The notes beneath the pieces were generated by a model that saw nothing but the letters and a program-made list of their open reading frames with translations, was not told where the DNA came from and did no database searches. This document shows positions 39,693 through 48,877 of a stretch of DNA of 64,000 bases, piece by piece (the first letter of the stretch is position 1; each line of letters begins with the position of its first letter). The stretch comes from an uncultured Methanobrevibacter sp. Its GTDB lineage: Archaea > Methanobacteriota > Methanobacteria > Methanobacteriales > Methanobacteriaceae. The stretch lies in assembly GCF_937898925.1 (NCBI RefSeq), contig NZ_CALDKF010000041.1, positions 1-64,000 on the forward strand. The letters run 5' to 3'. Position numbers and translations under genes: made by a program.

Positions 39693-42071
39693 ATGAAAAC
39701 TGAAAATAATATTTTTAAACCAATATTTTTATTGATGGTTGTTTTTTGTGTTGTCTTAAGCATGTCTTGTGTATGTGCTGCAAATGACATTAACGACGCA
39801 TCAAATGTATATGAAAATTCTGTTGATTTTGAAATCAATAACGTTGAAATTAGCGCTATTGATGATGAAACAAGTGCTGCTGAATTAAATGATGCTTTAG
39901 ATGAAGTCAAGGACAACAATGTTCACAAGACCTCTAAAAATACTTTGGATGAAGTTAAGGACAATAATATTCACAAGACTTCTAAAAAGGCTTTATCTAA
40001 CAAAAGAGCAGTTAAAACTCCTGGTACTTATGAGGATTTCGTTAAGGACCTTGGAAATTTAACTCCAGGTTCAGTTGTCAAATTAACTAAAGATTATTAT
40101 TTGGATTCCAAAAATTACCATTTCCTCACTTTAGACAAAGAGAACGTTACCATAAATGGTAACGGCCATAAGATTATCGGCTACAAAGGGGATTCCAGAA
40201 TCTTCAAGGTCACTGCTGATGGTGTAAAGATCAATAATCTTGTTTTTACCAATCCGGATTATGAGTTAAGTAACAGTGAACTTTTACTTCATCTACCATC
40301 TAGTAGTCATGTAAAAGTCAGTAACTATGGTTACAGCCCAGTTGTAGTGAACGGAAATCATGATGAAATTAACGGATGTAAATTCATAGCAACCAAAGCT
40401 GTAAACGGTGGTTCAATCTTCTGGACAGGTAATTACGGTAAAATTAATAGGTGCAGCTTTTCCAATGTTGAAGCAAAATCTTTCGGTGGAGCTATATATA
40501 TGGAAGGGTTCCGTAACATAATCAGCAGCTGCCGTTTCGATAACTGTTCTTCTGGATTAACTCAGGATGCAATATATCTCGAAAACGGTCAAAAAAATGC
40601 AATAATTCAAAAATGCATATTGGATAGAAACTCAAAGATCTATGATGGTAAAGGATCTAGTTTGAATGTTAGCCTTTTTGCTGATTCATACCCATCAAAA
40701 GTAGCTGACAAAGATATTGAATTATATGGAATGTTATATTACGCTTTAGGTGAAGGAGGTACTCACTACCTCGATAAGGATACCTGGTACTACTGTGATT
40801 ACTATAATGAATCACATGATGTGGTATTGAATGTCTTCAGAAACTTTGCCGACACTGGAATATTGTTTGGTAAAGGTTACCACTTCAAAAATGTATCTGC
40901 AGTATCAGATGTATTTGCATTAACTCAAAACTTTAACTATCAATTGGACTACACCCTTATCAAAAACGTTTATGTCGCTGACAGCAACGGTTACTCCGCT
41001 GCAATCAAGACAACTGGTGGATGCTTTGAGTCTGTTATGGGGTATCTGTTTGAAAAAGCTGATTCCAGCAATCCATCTTACATCAAAACCAAATTATTAA
41101 ACATTGTTCTCCCAGAGGGAATGACTATTGATAATGGCGAAACCATTATGGCTTCCAATCTTGGATTCGATGTAATTAATATTGATGGTCACGGATCACA
41201 TATCAAGACCACATCCAAAGATGATGATGAAAACAAATGGATAAGTCTTACCAATAATGTTATTTTTTGCGCTAATAACTTAACAGTTTCCGGATTCAAC
41301 ACTGCAATTGCAAACATGGCAGGACAATGCATATTCGACAATGTCTTATTTAAGGATAATCGTATGGATTACACTTTTGATAGAGATTGGGGTGCTGCAA
41401 TGCTTAACTTAGGTGTTGTAATTTGCAACAACTGTTCTTTCGAAAACAACTACGCTAAAAACGGTGGAGCTATATTCAACCAAGGAACCTTAATATTGGA
41501 AAACTGTTTATTCGCAAACAATAAAGCTTACGGTGAAGGTAATGATGTCTGTGTTGGAGATAACGGAAAAGTCATCCTCAACGGTGTATCTTTAAATGGC
41601 ACCACAGGTCCTGTCACCTTTGTTAAAAGTATGTCTACTACCAATACTTATATTACTGGTGCTTTGTGTATTGGTGTAAGTTTTGTTGCAGGTTTTGTCA
41701 CTGGTGTTATCACTGCTAACCCTGTAGTAGGTGCTGCTGTAGGGGCTGCTGTAGGAGCAGCTGTAGGCTCAGCAGGGACTGCTTATATTGTTGCTAACCA
41801 TTATGATGTAAATTATGATAGAGTCAAGACTGCTTTGATTGTGATTGGTGGATCTGTTGCTGCTGGTGTAGCTGGTGGTGTTTTAGGAGGTCACTTATCA
41901 ATGGCTTCAGCTGCGGATTCAGTATCAGAAACAGCATCAGTATCAGATACAGCATCAGTTTCAAGTGTTGACGCTCCATTAGCTGATTATAGTGTTGTGG
42001 ATGGAAATGTGATTGATAATCATATATTATGGGATTTTGAGCAAAATATACCGCTTAAACTCTTTGATTAA
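39693..42071 (+). CDS. Adhesin-like beta-helix surface protein
   Basis: Start at ATG 39693 (792 residues), because the promoter's TATA box overlaps an earlier ATG. A signal peptide (FKPIFLLMVVFCVVLSMSCV then CAAND) is followed by a spacer with a repeated LDEVKDNNxHKTSK unit, then a right-handed beta-helix of about 500 residues with repeats such as GGAIYMEGFRNIISSCRFDN and GGAIFNQGTLILENCLFANN. The C-terminus differs from usual adhesins: two glycine-zipper hydrophobic segments (AAVGAAVGAAVGSAG and GGSVAAGVAGGVLGG), then a SETASVSDTASVS repeat and a soluble tail. It is probably surface exposed; substrate or partner unknown. Confidence 0.85.
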   Translation: MKTENNIFKPIFLLMVVFCVVLSMSCVCAANDINDASNVYENSVDFEINNVEISAIDDETSAAELNDALDEVKDNNVHKTSKNTLDEVKDNNIHKTSKKALSNKRAVKTPGTYEDFVKDLGNLTPGSVVKLTKDYYLDSKNYHFLTLDKENVTINGNGHKIIGYKGDSRIFKVTADGVKINNLVFTNPDYELSNSELLLHLPSSSHVKVSNYGYSPVVVNGNHDEINGCKFIATKAVNGGSIFWTGNYGKINRCSFSNVEAKSFGGAIYMEGFRNIISSCRFDNCSSGLTQDAIYLENGQKNAIIQKCILDRNSKIYDGKGSSLNVSLFADSYPSKVADKDIELYGMLYYALGEGGTHYLDKDTWYYCDYYNESHDVVLNVFRNFADTGILFGKGYHFKNVSAVSDVFALTQNFNYQLDYTLIKNVYVADSNGYSAAIKTTGGCFESVMGYLFEKADSSNPSYIKTKLLNIVLPEGMTIDNGETIMASNLGFDVINIDGHGSHIKTTSKDDDENKWISLTNNVIFCANNLTVSGFNTAIANMAGQCIFDNVLFKDNRMDYTFDRDWGAAMLNLGVVICNNCSFENNYAKNGGAIFNQGTLILENCLFANNKAYGEGNDVCVGDNGKVILNGVSLNGTTGPVTFVKSMSTTNTYITGALCIGVSFVAGFVTGVITANPVVGAAVGAAVGAAVGSAGTAYIVANHYDVNYDRVKTALIVIGGSVAAGVAGGVLGGHLSMASAADSVSETASVSDTASVSSVDAPLADYSVVDGNVIDNHILWDFEQNIPLKLFD

Positions 42072-42180
42072 TTCAAAATATCATATTTATTTTAAACATG
42101 TTCTTTTGGATTGGGATTCTACTCATCCCATGAACTCAAGTCCAATAAAATAATTTTGCATAAAAACTTAAGACTTTAAA

Positions 42181-42266
42181 TAGGATTTCAATCTAAGGAG
42201 CATGTTTAAATAATCTCTTTATCTAGGATTTCAATCTAAGGAGCATGTTTAAATAATCTCTTTATC
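42181..42266. repeat. 43-bp perfect tandem duplication
   Basis: 42181-42223 is repeated exactly at 42224-42266 with no spacer, in the 331-base gap after the adhesin-like gene (42072-42402). The unit contains ATTTCAATCTAAGGAGCATG. Only two copies are present and no spacers, so this is not a CRISPR. Upstream of it is the weak inverted pair TTTGGATTGGGATT/ACTCAAGTCCAATAAA. The gene to the right has no obvious ribosome site and may be leaderless (TATA-like TTTATATTTTAT at about 42373-42384). Confidence 0.85.
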
Positions 42267-42402
42267 ATTTTTCTATTTTTTCTCTTTTCTTTTTTATTTC
42301 CTATTTTCTCCCTAAAAATGTGCTGCTTTTTAATTTAATTGCATTTTTCCAATAAATTCTTGTTTATAAATATTTATATTTTATAAAATTCAATTTAATA
42401 TT

Positions 42403-42981
42403 ATGTTGGAACTTAAAAAACTGTTAGAAATTTTTAATGCAGGTGAAGCTTTGGTCATGGATGAAGAAGCGGCTTTTGCATGCAATTATTATTCACAGGA
42501 AGCTCAAAAAATCACATTTGAAATTAATGGCAAATATCATGATTTTGAAGAAATTAGAGAATTATTTTCACAGTTAATTGGAAAGGAAGTTAGTGAGGAC
42601 TTCAGGCTTTTCCCTCCATTCACTACAGATTTTGGAAAAAACATACATCTTGGTAAAAATGTCTTTATCAATTCTGGTTGCAGATTTCAAGATCAGGGAG
42701 GAATTTACATTGGAGATAATGCATTGATAGGCCATAATGTTGTAATGGCTACTTTAAATCATGATGAAAACCCTAAAAGAAGAGCTAATTTGATTGCGAA
42801 TCCTATTAAAATAGGTAATGATGTTTGGATAGGTTCAAATGCAACTGTTTTACCTGGAGTTACAATAGGTGATGGTGCAATCATTGCCGCTGGAGCGGTT
42901 GTGACAAAGGATGTTGAGGAATGTTCCATAGTTGCAGGAATTCCAGCTAAATTCATTAGAAAGGTTAAAACTGATGAATAA
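42403..42981 (+). CDS. Hexapeptide-repeat acetyltransferase
   Basis: 192 residues, left-handed beta-helix O-acetyltransferase (maltose/galactoside acetyltransferase type). N-terminal helical Mac-like part ([20 protein letters not shown]), then hexapeptide coils [38 protein letters not shown], the catalytic His in [32 protein letters not shown], and [19 protein letters not shown]. It transfers acetyl from acetyl-CoA to a sugar or similar hydroxyl. The substrate is unknown; it could act on surface glycans. Confidence 0.9.
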   Translation: MLELKKLLEIFNAGEALVMDEEAAFACNYYSQEAQKITFEINGKYHDFEEIRELFSQLIGKEVSEDFRLFPPFTTDFGKNIHLGKNVFINSGCRFQDQGGIYIGDNALIGHNVVMATLNHDENPKRRANLIANPIKIGNDVWIGSNATVLPGVTIGDGAIIAAGAVVTKDVEECSIVAGIPAKFIRKVKTDE

Positions 42982-43095
42982 GAGGATTTATATTATTTCT
43001 AAACCTTATTAAGTAGAATAATCTTTTAAATGATTTTGAATATAATAATATTATTTATAAATTACTTTTATTCACATTTCAATTAGGTGATTGTT

Positions 43096-43494
43096 TTGAC
43101 TACATTTGAATCAATAGAAGAAGCAAGAGAATTTTTCAATGGAGATAAATTTGCAGCAAAATTGGGGATTCAGTTAGATGAGCTTGGAGAGGATTATTGC
43201 ATTTGCAGTGTAGAGATCAAGGAGGATTTCAGAAACGGTTTCGGTGCTGTAATGGGTGGAGCTATATTCACTCTTGGAGATTTTGCATTTGCAGTCATGT
43301 CCAATCAACTGCACAAGCTGACAGTAGGTCTTCAGGTAAGCATAAACTATTTAAGTGGAGCAAAAGGAGAAAAGCTTATAGCAAAGGCTACCGTCTGTAA
43401 AGATGGAAGAACAACCTCTGTAATAAATGTTGACATTACAGATGACACTGGTAGGGAAATTGCCCAGTTTGTTGGAACTGGATATAAAATGTAG
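43096..43494 (+). CDS. PaaI-type hotdog thioesterase
   Basis: Start taken at TTG 43096, placed correctly behind GGTGATTG (132 residues); the GTG three codons earlier is itself part of that site. Hotdog fold with DYCICSVEIKEDFRNGFGAVMGGAIFTLGDFAFAV (the PaaI-type GGAIFTLxD active-site helix), VSINYLSGAKGEKLIAKAT and FVGTGYKM. Family members hydrolyse acyl- or aryl-CoA; a link with the phenylacetate-CoA-ligase-like protein is conceivable but not shown. Confidence 0.85.
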   Translation: MTTFESIEEAREFFNGDKFAAKLGIQLDELGEDYCICSVEIKEDFRNGFGAVMGGAIFTLGDFAFAVMSNQLHKLTVGLQVSINYLSGAKGEKLIAKATVCKDGRTTSVINVDITDDTGREIAQFVGTGYKM

Positions 43495-43590
43495 ATTTTT
43501 ATTAAAAATAAATTTTCAATTAAATATAAATAAGTTTTATTAATGAACAATATATAATATTTTAAGTGATTAATTGTTTTTGGTGATAAA

Positions 43591-44532
43591 ATGGCAAAGG
43601 ATCAAAGAAGCAGTTTAAACCCATTCACTGGCAAAAGTCATTTTGATATAGTAAATGATGATAAGTTTCTAGAGGATTCCTACAGGCAATATTACGGTAT
43701 GGTCCAACAGGCTCAAGTTCTAGACAATGCTCCTGAAGGTCAATTGGTTAGGGCTGTTGCTGTAAGATTGATTAAGGCAGTGGAAGCATATCTTACACAA
43801 ATTGGCAGAATGGACTATATTCAAGATTATTATGATTGGGACGTGCATTTATTGGCTGATAAAACCGTAAACGCATTTTGTATGCCTGGTGGAAAAATAG
43901 TGATGTTTTCAGGTATTCTTTCTATTGCAAATACCGAAGAAAGAATAGCTTTCATTTTAGGTCACGAAATGGCACATGCATTGCTTGACCATTCAAGAAC
44001 CCGTGCAAGTGTAGAAAGCGCTAAAAACACTGTTGCAACTGCAGGTTACTTTGGAAGCTTCATTTTAGACATTTTTGGTTTAGGTGCAATAGGAGACATT
44101 ACAAGAGCATCAATCAATGCTGCAAACATAGGGTCTGACTTTTTATTCGTAAAGCCATTTGGAAGAGACCAGGAATTGGAAGCAGACAGATTAGGTATGT
44201 TGATTATTCATTGGGCAGGTTATGACATCAAACAAATCCCAGCATTTTGGGAAAGTATGAGTCAAAGAGGAGGAAATAATTTTGAATTCTTCTCAACACA
44301 CCCTTCTGATGAAAAAAGGATTGCAAACATGAAAGTTTTAATCGCTGAGATTGACAGTGATAAGGATTTCACTAAAGGTCCTGTAATTGGTGATGCTAAA
44401 CCAACAGCAGAGTATGGTAAAGCAAATCCTGCCACTCCTAATGCTTCAAAAACTAATGCATGTCCGAAATGTGGGGCTAAAATAGATCCTGGGGACAATT
44501 TCTGTACCAATTGCGGTCAAAAGATTCAATAA
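43591..44532 (+). CDS. M48 family metallopeptidase with zinc ribbon
   Basis: 313 residues, RBS GGTGAT. Zinc protease of the M48 (Ste24/HtpX/Oma1-like) family: HExxH motif in FILGHEMAHALLDHSRTR, the third ligand Glu in DQELEADRLGMLII, and FFSTHPSDEKRIANM near the end of the domain. The only hydrophobic stretch is between these (TAGYFGSFILDIFGLGAIG), so membrane attachment is weak or absent. The C-terminal 25 residues add a zinc ribbon with CPKCGAKIDPG and CTNCGQK, unusual for M48 but common as a fused tail in archaea. It may act in protein quality control. Confidence 0.88.
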   Translation: MAKDQRSSLNPFTGKSHFDIVNDDKFLEDSYRQYYGMVQQAQVLDNAPEGQLVRAVAVRLIKAVEAYLTQIGRMDYIQDYYDWDVHLLADKTVNAFCMPGGKIVMFSGILSIANTEERIAFILGHEMAHALLDHSRTRASVESAKNTVATAGYFGSFILDIFGLGAIGDITRASINAANIGSDFLFVKPFGRDQELEADRLGMLIIHWAGYDIKQIPAFWESMSQRGGNNFEFFSTHPSDEKRIANMKVLIAEIDSDKDFTKGPVIGDAKPTAEYGKANPATPNASKTNACPKCGAKIDPGDNFCTNCGQKIQ

Positions 44533-44616
44533 TTTTAATTTAATTTAAAAAGTTTATTTTTTTAAATTTTTATCTTTATTTCTTCTTTTTTTTAATTTTT
44601 TCACGTTTTTATAAAC

Positions 44617-45570
44617 CTAATCAAACAATTCTTTAATCAAATATCTGCTTTTTTCTTCACTGTTCATGTTTTGTATTTTATAGTAATTCAAGAATCCCTC
44701 TTGAATATCATATACAAAAAACATTTTTCCATTTAATATTCCAATGTCAATTCCTTTAAAGAAGACATATTTTAAGTAGAAATTAATCAGTTCTCTAGCT
44801 TCAAATTCTCCTTCTAAGTTTGCAAACAGATTGGATACAAACATGTCATGGGCTGTAAATGTGTCGAAGCGATAATAATTTTGACAAGCTCTTTCAGCAT
44901 TGTTCAGATTGACTTCTAATATATTAAAGAGCTTTTCAAATAACTTGTCATTTATGTTTGAATATTGATTTTTTATCTCATCATTAATTTCCTCATCCTC
45001 AAGGAATCTCATTATTCCATCTTCTTCAATTCTTCTCTTATATTCAATTATCTCTTCATTGATGGTGTAATATGAATCCTTGATTTCTTCACAGTTTACA
45101 TTGATTCCATTCACTTTTCTTTTTTCCTCATACTTCTTGTTTCTGTAATTCAATTGTCTCGGACTGCTTTCCCTTGTTGATTTTCTGATTTTTATTGGAG
45201 GAATTACCTTTTTGAAGAAATCTATCTTAAAGTTGTATTCTGTGTAGTAATCATAGTTTCTACCCAGATATTCATTGTACTTCTCCTTATCTTCCAAGCA
45301 ATTGTCTAACTTGATGATTTTTCCGACTATGATTCCAAATAGTATTCCTTCCTTGAATATTTCATCATATGCCTGCTTAATTTTCTCTTGAAGCTCTTCA
45401 TATTCGTATCGGATTATGTCATTGGATTCAAGCAATATTTCAAGATCCATATTCACATCAATAAGATAATTGTGAATATTGTCTTCAACTCCCATGTTTT
45501 TCAATACAGGTTCTGTAATTTCCAAATGCTTTTCGTAAAGTTCATAGATTTCATTGATTAAATAGCTCAT
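44617..45570 (-). CDS. Hypothetical protein, paralogue of the neighbour
   Basis: 317 residues, mostly helical, charged, with many Tyr/Asn. No known family recognised. It shares with the next minus-strand gene an N-terminal YLINEIYELYEKHLE-like helix, a central GILFGIIVGKIIKLDN segment (glycine-containing helix) and a C-terminal FFKGIDIGILNGKMFFVYDI, plus the length. The glycine-rich helices are about 15 residues and may pack inside the protein. A cytoplasmic role is likely as there is no signal peptide. It is encoded 83 bases downstream of its paralogue and convergent with the peptidase gene. Confidence 0.75.
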   Translation of the reverse strand: MSYLINEIYELYEKHLEITEPVLKNMGVEDNIHNYLIDVNMDLEILLESNDIIRYEYEELQEKIKQAYDEIFKEGILFGIIVGKIIKLDNCLEDKEKYNEYLGRNYDYYTEYNFKIDFFKKVIPPIKIRKSTRESSPRQLNYRNKKYEEKRKVNGINVNCEEIKDSYYTINEEIIEYKRRIEEDGIMRFLEDEEINDEIKNQYSNINDKLFEKLFNILEVNLNNAERACQNYYRFDTFTAHDMFVSNLFANLEGEFEARELINFYLKYVFFKGIDIGILNGKMFFVYDIQEGFLNYYKIQNMNSEEKSRYLIKELFD

Positions 45571-45653
45571 GCTTCCACCTTTTTTGATTAAAATATTTTT
45601 TAAAACACCCCCATGAGAATTCCATTAATTCCATTAATTCCATATCACTCATT

Positions 45654-46520
45654 TTAAATGCTGACTTCCGTGTCGTATTTCTTGTAGATATAATCGCTAT
45701 GCTCCTTTTGAATATACATCATTGTTTCCGTTTCAGATAAGTTCCCTAATAGTTCATAAGGCATTATGTCCTTTTGAATATCTTCTATAACCAACCTCAA
45801 TCCCGTTCTGATTCCTATATCCAAACCAATATCTATCATGAATTCAAAGTAGTCATCAATTATCCTTTTGATTTTATATTTTCCTCTTTTCTCTTTGAAA
45901 AATCTGGATTTGATCAATGGCCTTAAATTTTCATTATCAATTCTGATTTTTTTATTTGTTATGAATCTGACTTTTTTCTTATCTATTTCAAATTCATCTA
46001 AAAACTCTTCAAAAAGAATCTTCTTCAATTCCTTATGGTTCTCATCGATTATTTTTGATATGTATGCAACTGCTGCTATTTCAACTTCAAGTTGGCTTGG
46101 TTCATCATTTCTTGTTACTTTAAGTCTTTCGATTCCCTCATCATCAACTTTTTCAAAATCTGTTTTAGATTCATCAAATGGAGGAAAATATTCGTTGTAT
46201 TCCTTCAGGTCTATATCCCTTATTTCCATTTTGCTTAGGGGAAATTCCAAGATCTTCTTTATCATATGAGCTTTCCCAAAGCCAATGCCTAACAACATTC
46301 CTTCCTTAATGATTTTTTCATAAAAAGCATCTATTAGCTTAAATGAATCTACTTCATCATTTAAGAGATTCACACTATCTAGGATTACTATCAAATCATT
46401 GTTTATATTGGGATACAGGAGACACTTCACATCAATTCCATAGTGTTTTGTCATCAGGAGGATGTTGTCTTTTTCCTGCTTTTTATACTCTTGAAAAATT
46501 TCGTCAATCATATATTTCAC
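45654..46520 (-). CDS. Hypothetical protein, paralogue of the neighbour
   Basis: 288 residues, ATG preceded by AAGGTG. It has the same architecture as the gene at 44617-45570: YMIDEIFQEYKKQEKDN at the front, the segment GMLLGIGFGKAHMIKKI, and GLDIGIRTGLRLVIEDIQKD close to the C-terminus. Sequence identity outside these is low, so the duplication is old or the two come from a larger family. It is first in a two-gene operon with its relative. No enzyme motif was seen. Confidence 0.75.
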   Translation of the reverse strand: MKYMIDEIFQEYKKQEKDNILLMTKHYGIDVKCLLYPNINNDLIVILDSVNLLNDEVDSFKLIDAFYEKIIKEGMLLGIGFGKAHMIKKILEFPLSKMEIRDIDLKEYNEYFPPFDESKTDFEKVDDEGIERLKVTRNDEPSQLEVEIAAVAYISKIIDENHKELKKILFEEFLDEFEIDKKKVRFITNKKIRIDNENLRPLIKSRFFKEKRGKYKIKRIIDDYFEFMIDIGLDIGIRTGLRLVIEDIQKDIMPYELLGNLSETETMMYIQKEHSDYIYKKYDTEVSI

Positions 46521-47067
46521 CTTAATAATGCTTAATATTCTTTATTTTTTTATTTATCTTCATAATATAAATTATTATCGTTTATAAAAAGTTTTTAGAA
46601 TATTATAACAAAATTAAAGCAATTTTACAACTTTATTTTAATATTGATGTCATTTCGTAATTTTTCATCTAATTTTAAATTTAATAAAGTCTTTTTTATA
46701 GATGTTTATCTTGAAAAATAAGTTTTAAAAATAGTTCAATAAAAAAATTTTTTAAAAGCAGTGTTTGAAAAATTTTTAAAATTTTCAATTTTTTATTTTT
46801 GTAATTTTTATAAAATTTTAATAAATTTGCCATTATGGTATGGGTGATGTTGATAAGGTTTGATTTGTTTTTTAAAAAAAGTTTTAGATATAAAATAATG
46901 AAATATATGATTAATTAAATTAATATTCTAAATAATAACTATTTAAAATATTAATCATATTTTTATTTAAATTAATGGAATTTATTTTGTGATTTTTCGC
47001 TTTTGTGGTATCATGTTTTATCATATAATGTTTGTAAGAATCCCCAATGTCTAAATATATTTAATTT
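46521..47067. other. AT-rich gene-free stretch
   Basis: 547 bases with no believable ORF and no clear repeat. Base composition is close to pure AT, with short islands such as GGTATGGGTGATGTTGATAAGG at about 46836-46857. It serves at least as promoter region of the paralogue pair to the left. Confidence 0.4.
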
Positions 47068-47403
47068 CTAACCTTTCATCTGGTCTTGAGCTTCTTTTTC
47101 CTGAACTGTTATTGAAAATGAGGAATAGCTATTTTTATCAATCATAGGGGAGATTCCTCTGAATATGCATTCGAAGTCTCCAGTTCCTGCAATATTGAAA
47201 TGAATGTCTTCTCCAAGGTTAAATTCCTCAAAGTATTGCATTGTTTTAGTTGAATCTTCTACAGGAACGATGATATTGATTATCATTGATTGCTCTTTTT
47301 CATATATTTTCACGCCATTTAAATTGATGGATAATTCCTTTACTCTTGGATGTTTAATGTTTCCATACTGTTTTTTGAATATTACATAATTGTTTTCTTC
47401 CAT
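47068..47403 (-). CDS. Hypothetical protein, small beta-rich
   Basis: 111 residues. The sequence is a series of predicted strands (VKELSINLNGVKIYEKEQSM, IINIIVPVEDSTKTMQYFEE, DIHFNIAGTGDFECIF, YSSFSITVQEKEA) without signal peptide or membrane span. The pattern suggests a small beta barrel or sandwich. No known family recognised. The start is preceded by TGATATTATG, that is, a GTGAT-like site. It is divergent from the MATE gene, sharing an 87-base promoter gap. Confidence 0.65.
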   Translation of the reverse strand: MEENNYVIFKKQYGNIKHPRVKELSINLNGVKIYEKEQSMIINIIVPVEDSTKTMQYFEEFNLGEDIHFNIAGTGDFECIFRGISPMIDKNSYSSFSITVQEKEAQDQMKG

Positions 47404-47490
47404 AATATCACATCTTGATAGTTATTTATATAAATTTTGTTTTATATATAGTTATAAAGAATTAAAATAATTTAAAGAATTTGTGATAAA

Positions 47491-48867
47491 ATGAACGATA
47501 ATATAAAAAATTCTCAAGGAGTGGATTCCATTTTGGGAGATCCTAAGAAGGCCTTATGGAAGATGTCCATTCCACTTATAATTTCCTTGCTTATCACAAG
47601 TCTTTATAGCGTAATCGATGCCATTTGGGTATCTGGCTTAGGTGCAGATGCCTTGGCAGGTGTTGGTTTTGTAAGCCCTATTTTCATTGCACTCATGGGA
47701 ATCGGTAATGGTTTAGGTGCCGGTTCTGCCTCTGCCTTATCAAAGTATATCGGTGAGGAAAATAGGCAGAAGGCAAATAATGGTGCAATTCATACTATTT
47801 TTATTACAGTAATCATTTCAGTGATTGCAACTATTCTGTTACTTGTTTTCCTAAAGGACATTCTGCTTGGAATGGGTGCAGGAAGTACAATTGGTTATGC
47901 AATGGATTATGGGGTAATCCTATCCTTTGGTTCAATTCTTGTTATCTTATCAAATGCATTATATGGGGTCCTTAGGGGAGAAGGTGATGCTGAGAGGACA
48001 ATGTATGCTATGTTATTTTCTTCAATTCTAAATATGATATTGGATCCGATTTTCATTTATGGATTGAATTTGGGAGTTAAAGGGGCGGCTATTGCAACAT
48101 TGATTTCCCTATTGCTTGTGAATGTAATTTTGTTTTACTGGTTCTACTTTAAGAAGGACACTTACTTAAAGCCATTCTTATCAAATTATAAGTTTAATAA
48201 GGAAATTACAATAGATATTCTAAAAGTGGGTTTGCCTGCAAGTTTGGAACTTATAAACAATGCATTGTTTGCTGCATTATTCTCACTTTTGCTTGTTGTT
48301 GTGGCATCAACAGATGCAGTAGCGGTTTATTCTACTGGTTGGAGAGTTGTAACAATTGCAACCACTCCTATAATTGCAATAGCTACCGCATTGATATCAG
48401 TTGTAGGTGCAAATTATGGTGCTAAAAGATATGAAGAGATTTTGGAGGCTCATAGGTATTCAATGAAAATAGCTATTCTATTTGGTTTCATAGCTGCTAT
48501 AGTTGTTTATTTATTTGCTCCGCAGATAGTTTCAGTGTTCGCATACACAGGCACAAGTACAAGATTGACTCCACAGTTAATTGCATTCCTATCAGTGATA
48601 GTCATTTATTTCCCAACAATGGGTTATGGGTGCACTTCAACATTTGTTTTCCAAGGGACTGGAAATGGAATAACTGCAATGTTCCAGACAATCTTAAGGG
48701 AAACTGTTTTCACTCTTGCATTTGCAATAATTTTAGCTATTGTATTAGGTTATGGAGAATATGGTGCTTGGTGGGGAATAATCCTTGGAGAGATTGTTGT
48801 AAATACAATCACAATGATTTGGGCAGATTTGCATATTAAAAGATTGATTAAATTTAATAAGGAGTAA
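47491..48867 (+). CDS. MATE family efflux transporter
   Basis: Cation-coupled exporter of drugs or metabolites. 458 residues with about twelve membrane helices in two halves. Family motifs: PLIISLLITSLYSVIDAIWVSGLGADALAG at the first helix, NGLGAGSASALSKYIGEENR, the loop YGVLRGEGDAERTMYAML, and the second-half equivalent LISVVGANYGAKRYEEIL. RBS GTGAT. The substrate is not predictable; the gene stands alone. Confidence 0.92.
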   Translation: MNDNIKNSQGVDSILGDPKKALWKMSIPLIISLLITSLYSVIDAIWVSGLGADALAGVGFVSPIFIALMGIGNGLGAGSASALSKYIGEENRQKANNGAIHTIFITVIISVIATILLLVFLKDILLGMGAGSTIGYAMDYGVILSFGSILVILSNALYGVLRGEGDAERTMYAMLFSSILNMILDPIFIYGLNLGVKGAAIATLISLLLVNVILFYWFYFKKDTYLKPFLSNYKFNKEITIDILKVGLPASLELINNALFAALFSLLLVVVASTDAVAVYSTGWRVVTIATTPIIAIATALISVVGANYGAKRYEEILEAHRYSMKIAILFGFIAAIVVYLFAPQIVSVFAYTGTSTRLTPQLIAFLSVIVIYFPTMGYGCTSTFVFQGTGNGITAMFQTILRETVFTLAFAIILAIVLGYGEYGAWWGIILGEIVVNTITMIWADLHIKRLIKFNKE

Positions 48868-48877
48868 TTCTGGAAAA

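Noticed and set aside
42181..42266. Possible CRISPR array
   Set aside because: Two abutting 43-base units without spacers and no cas genes; a simple tandem duplication.
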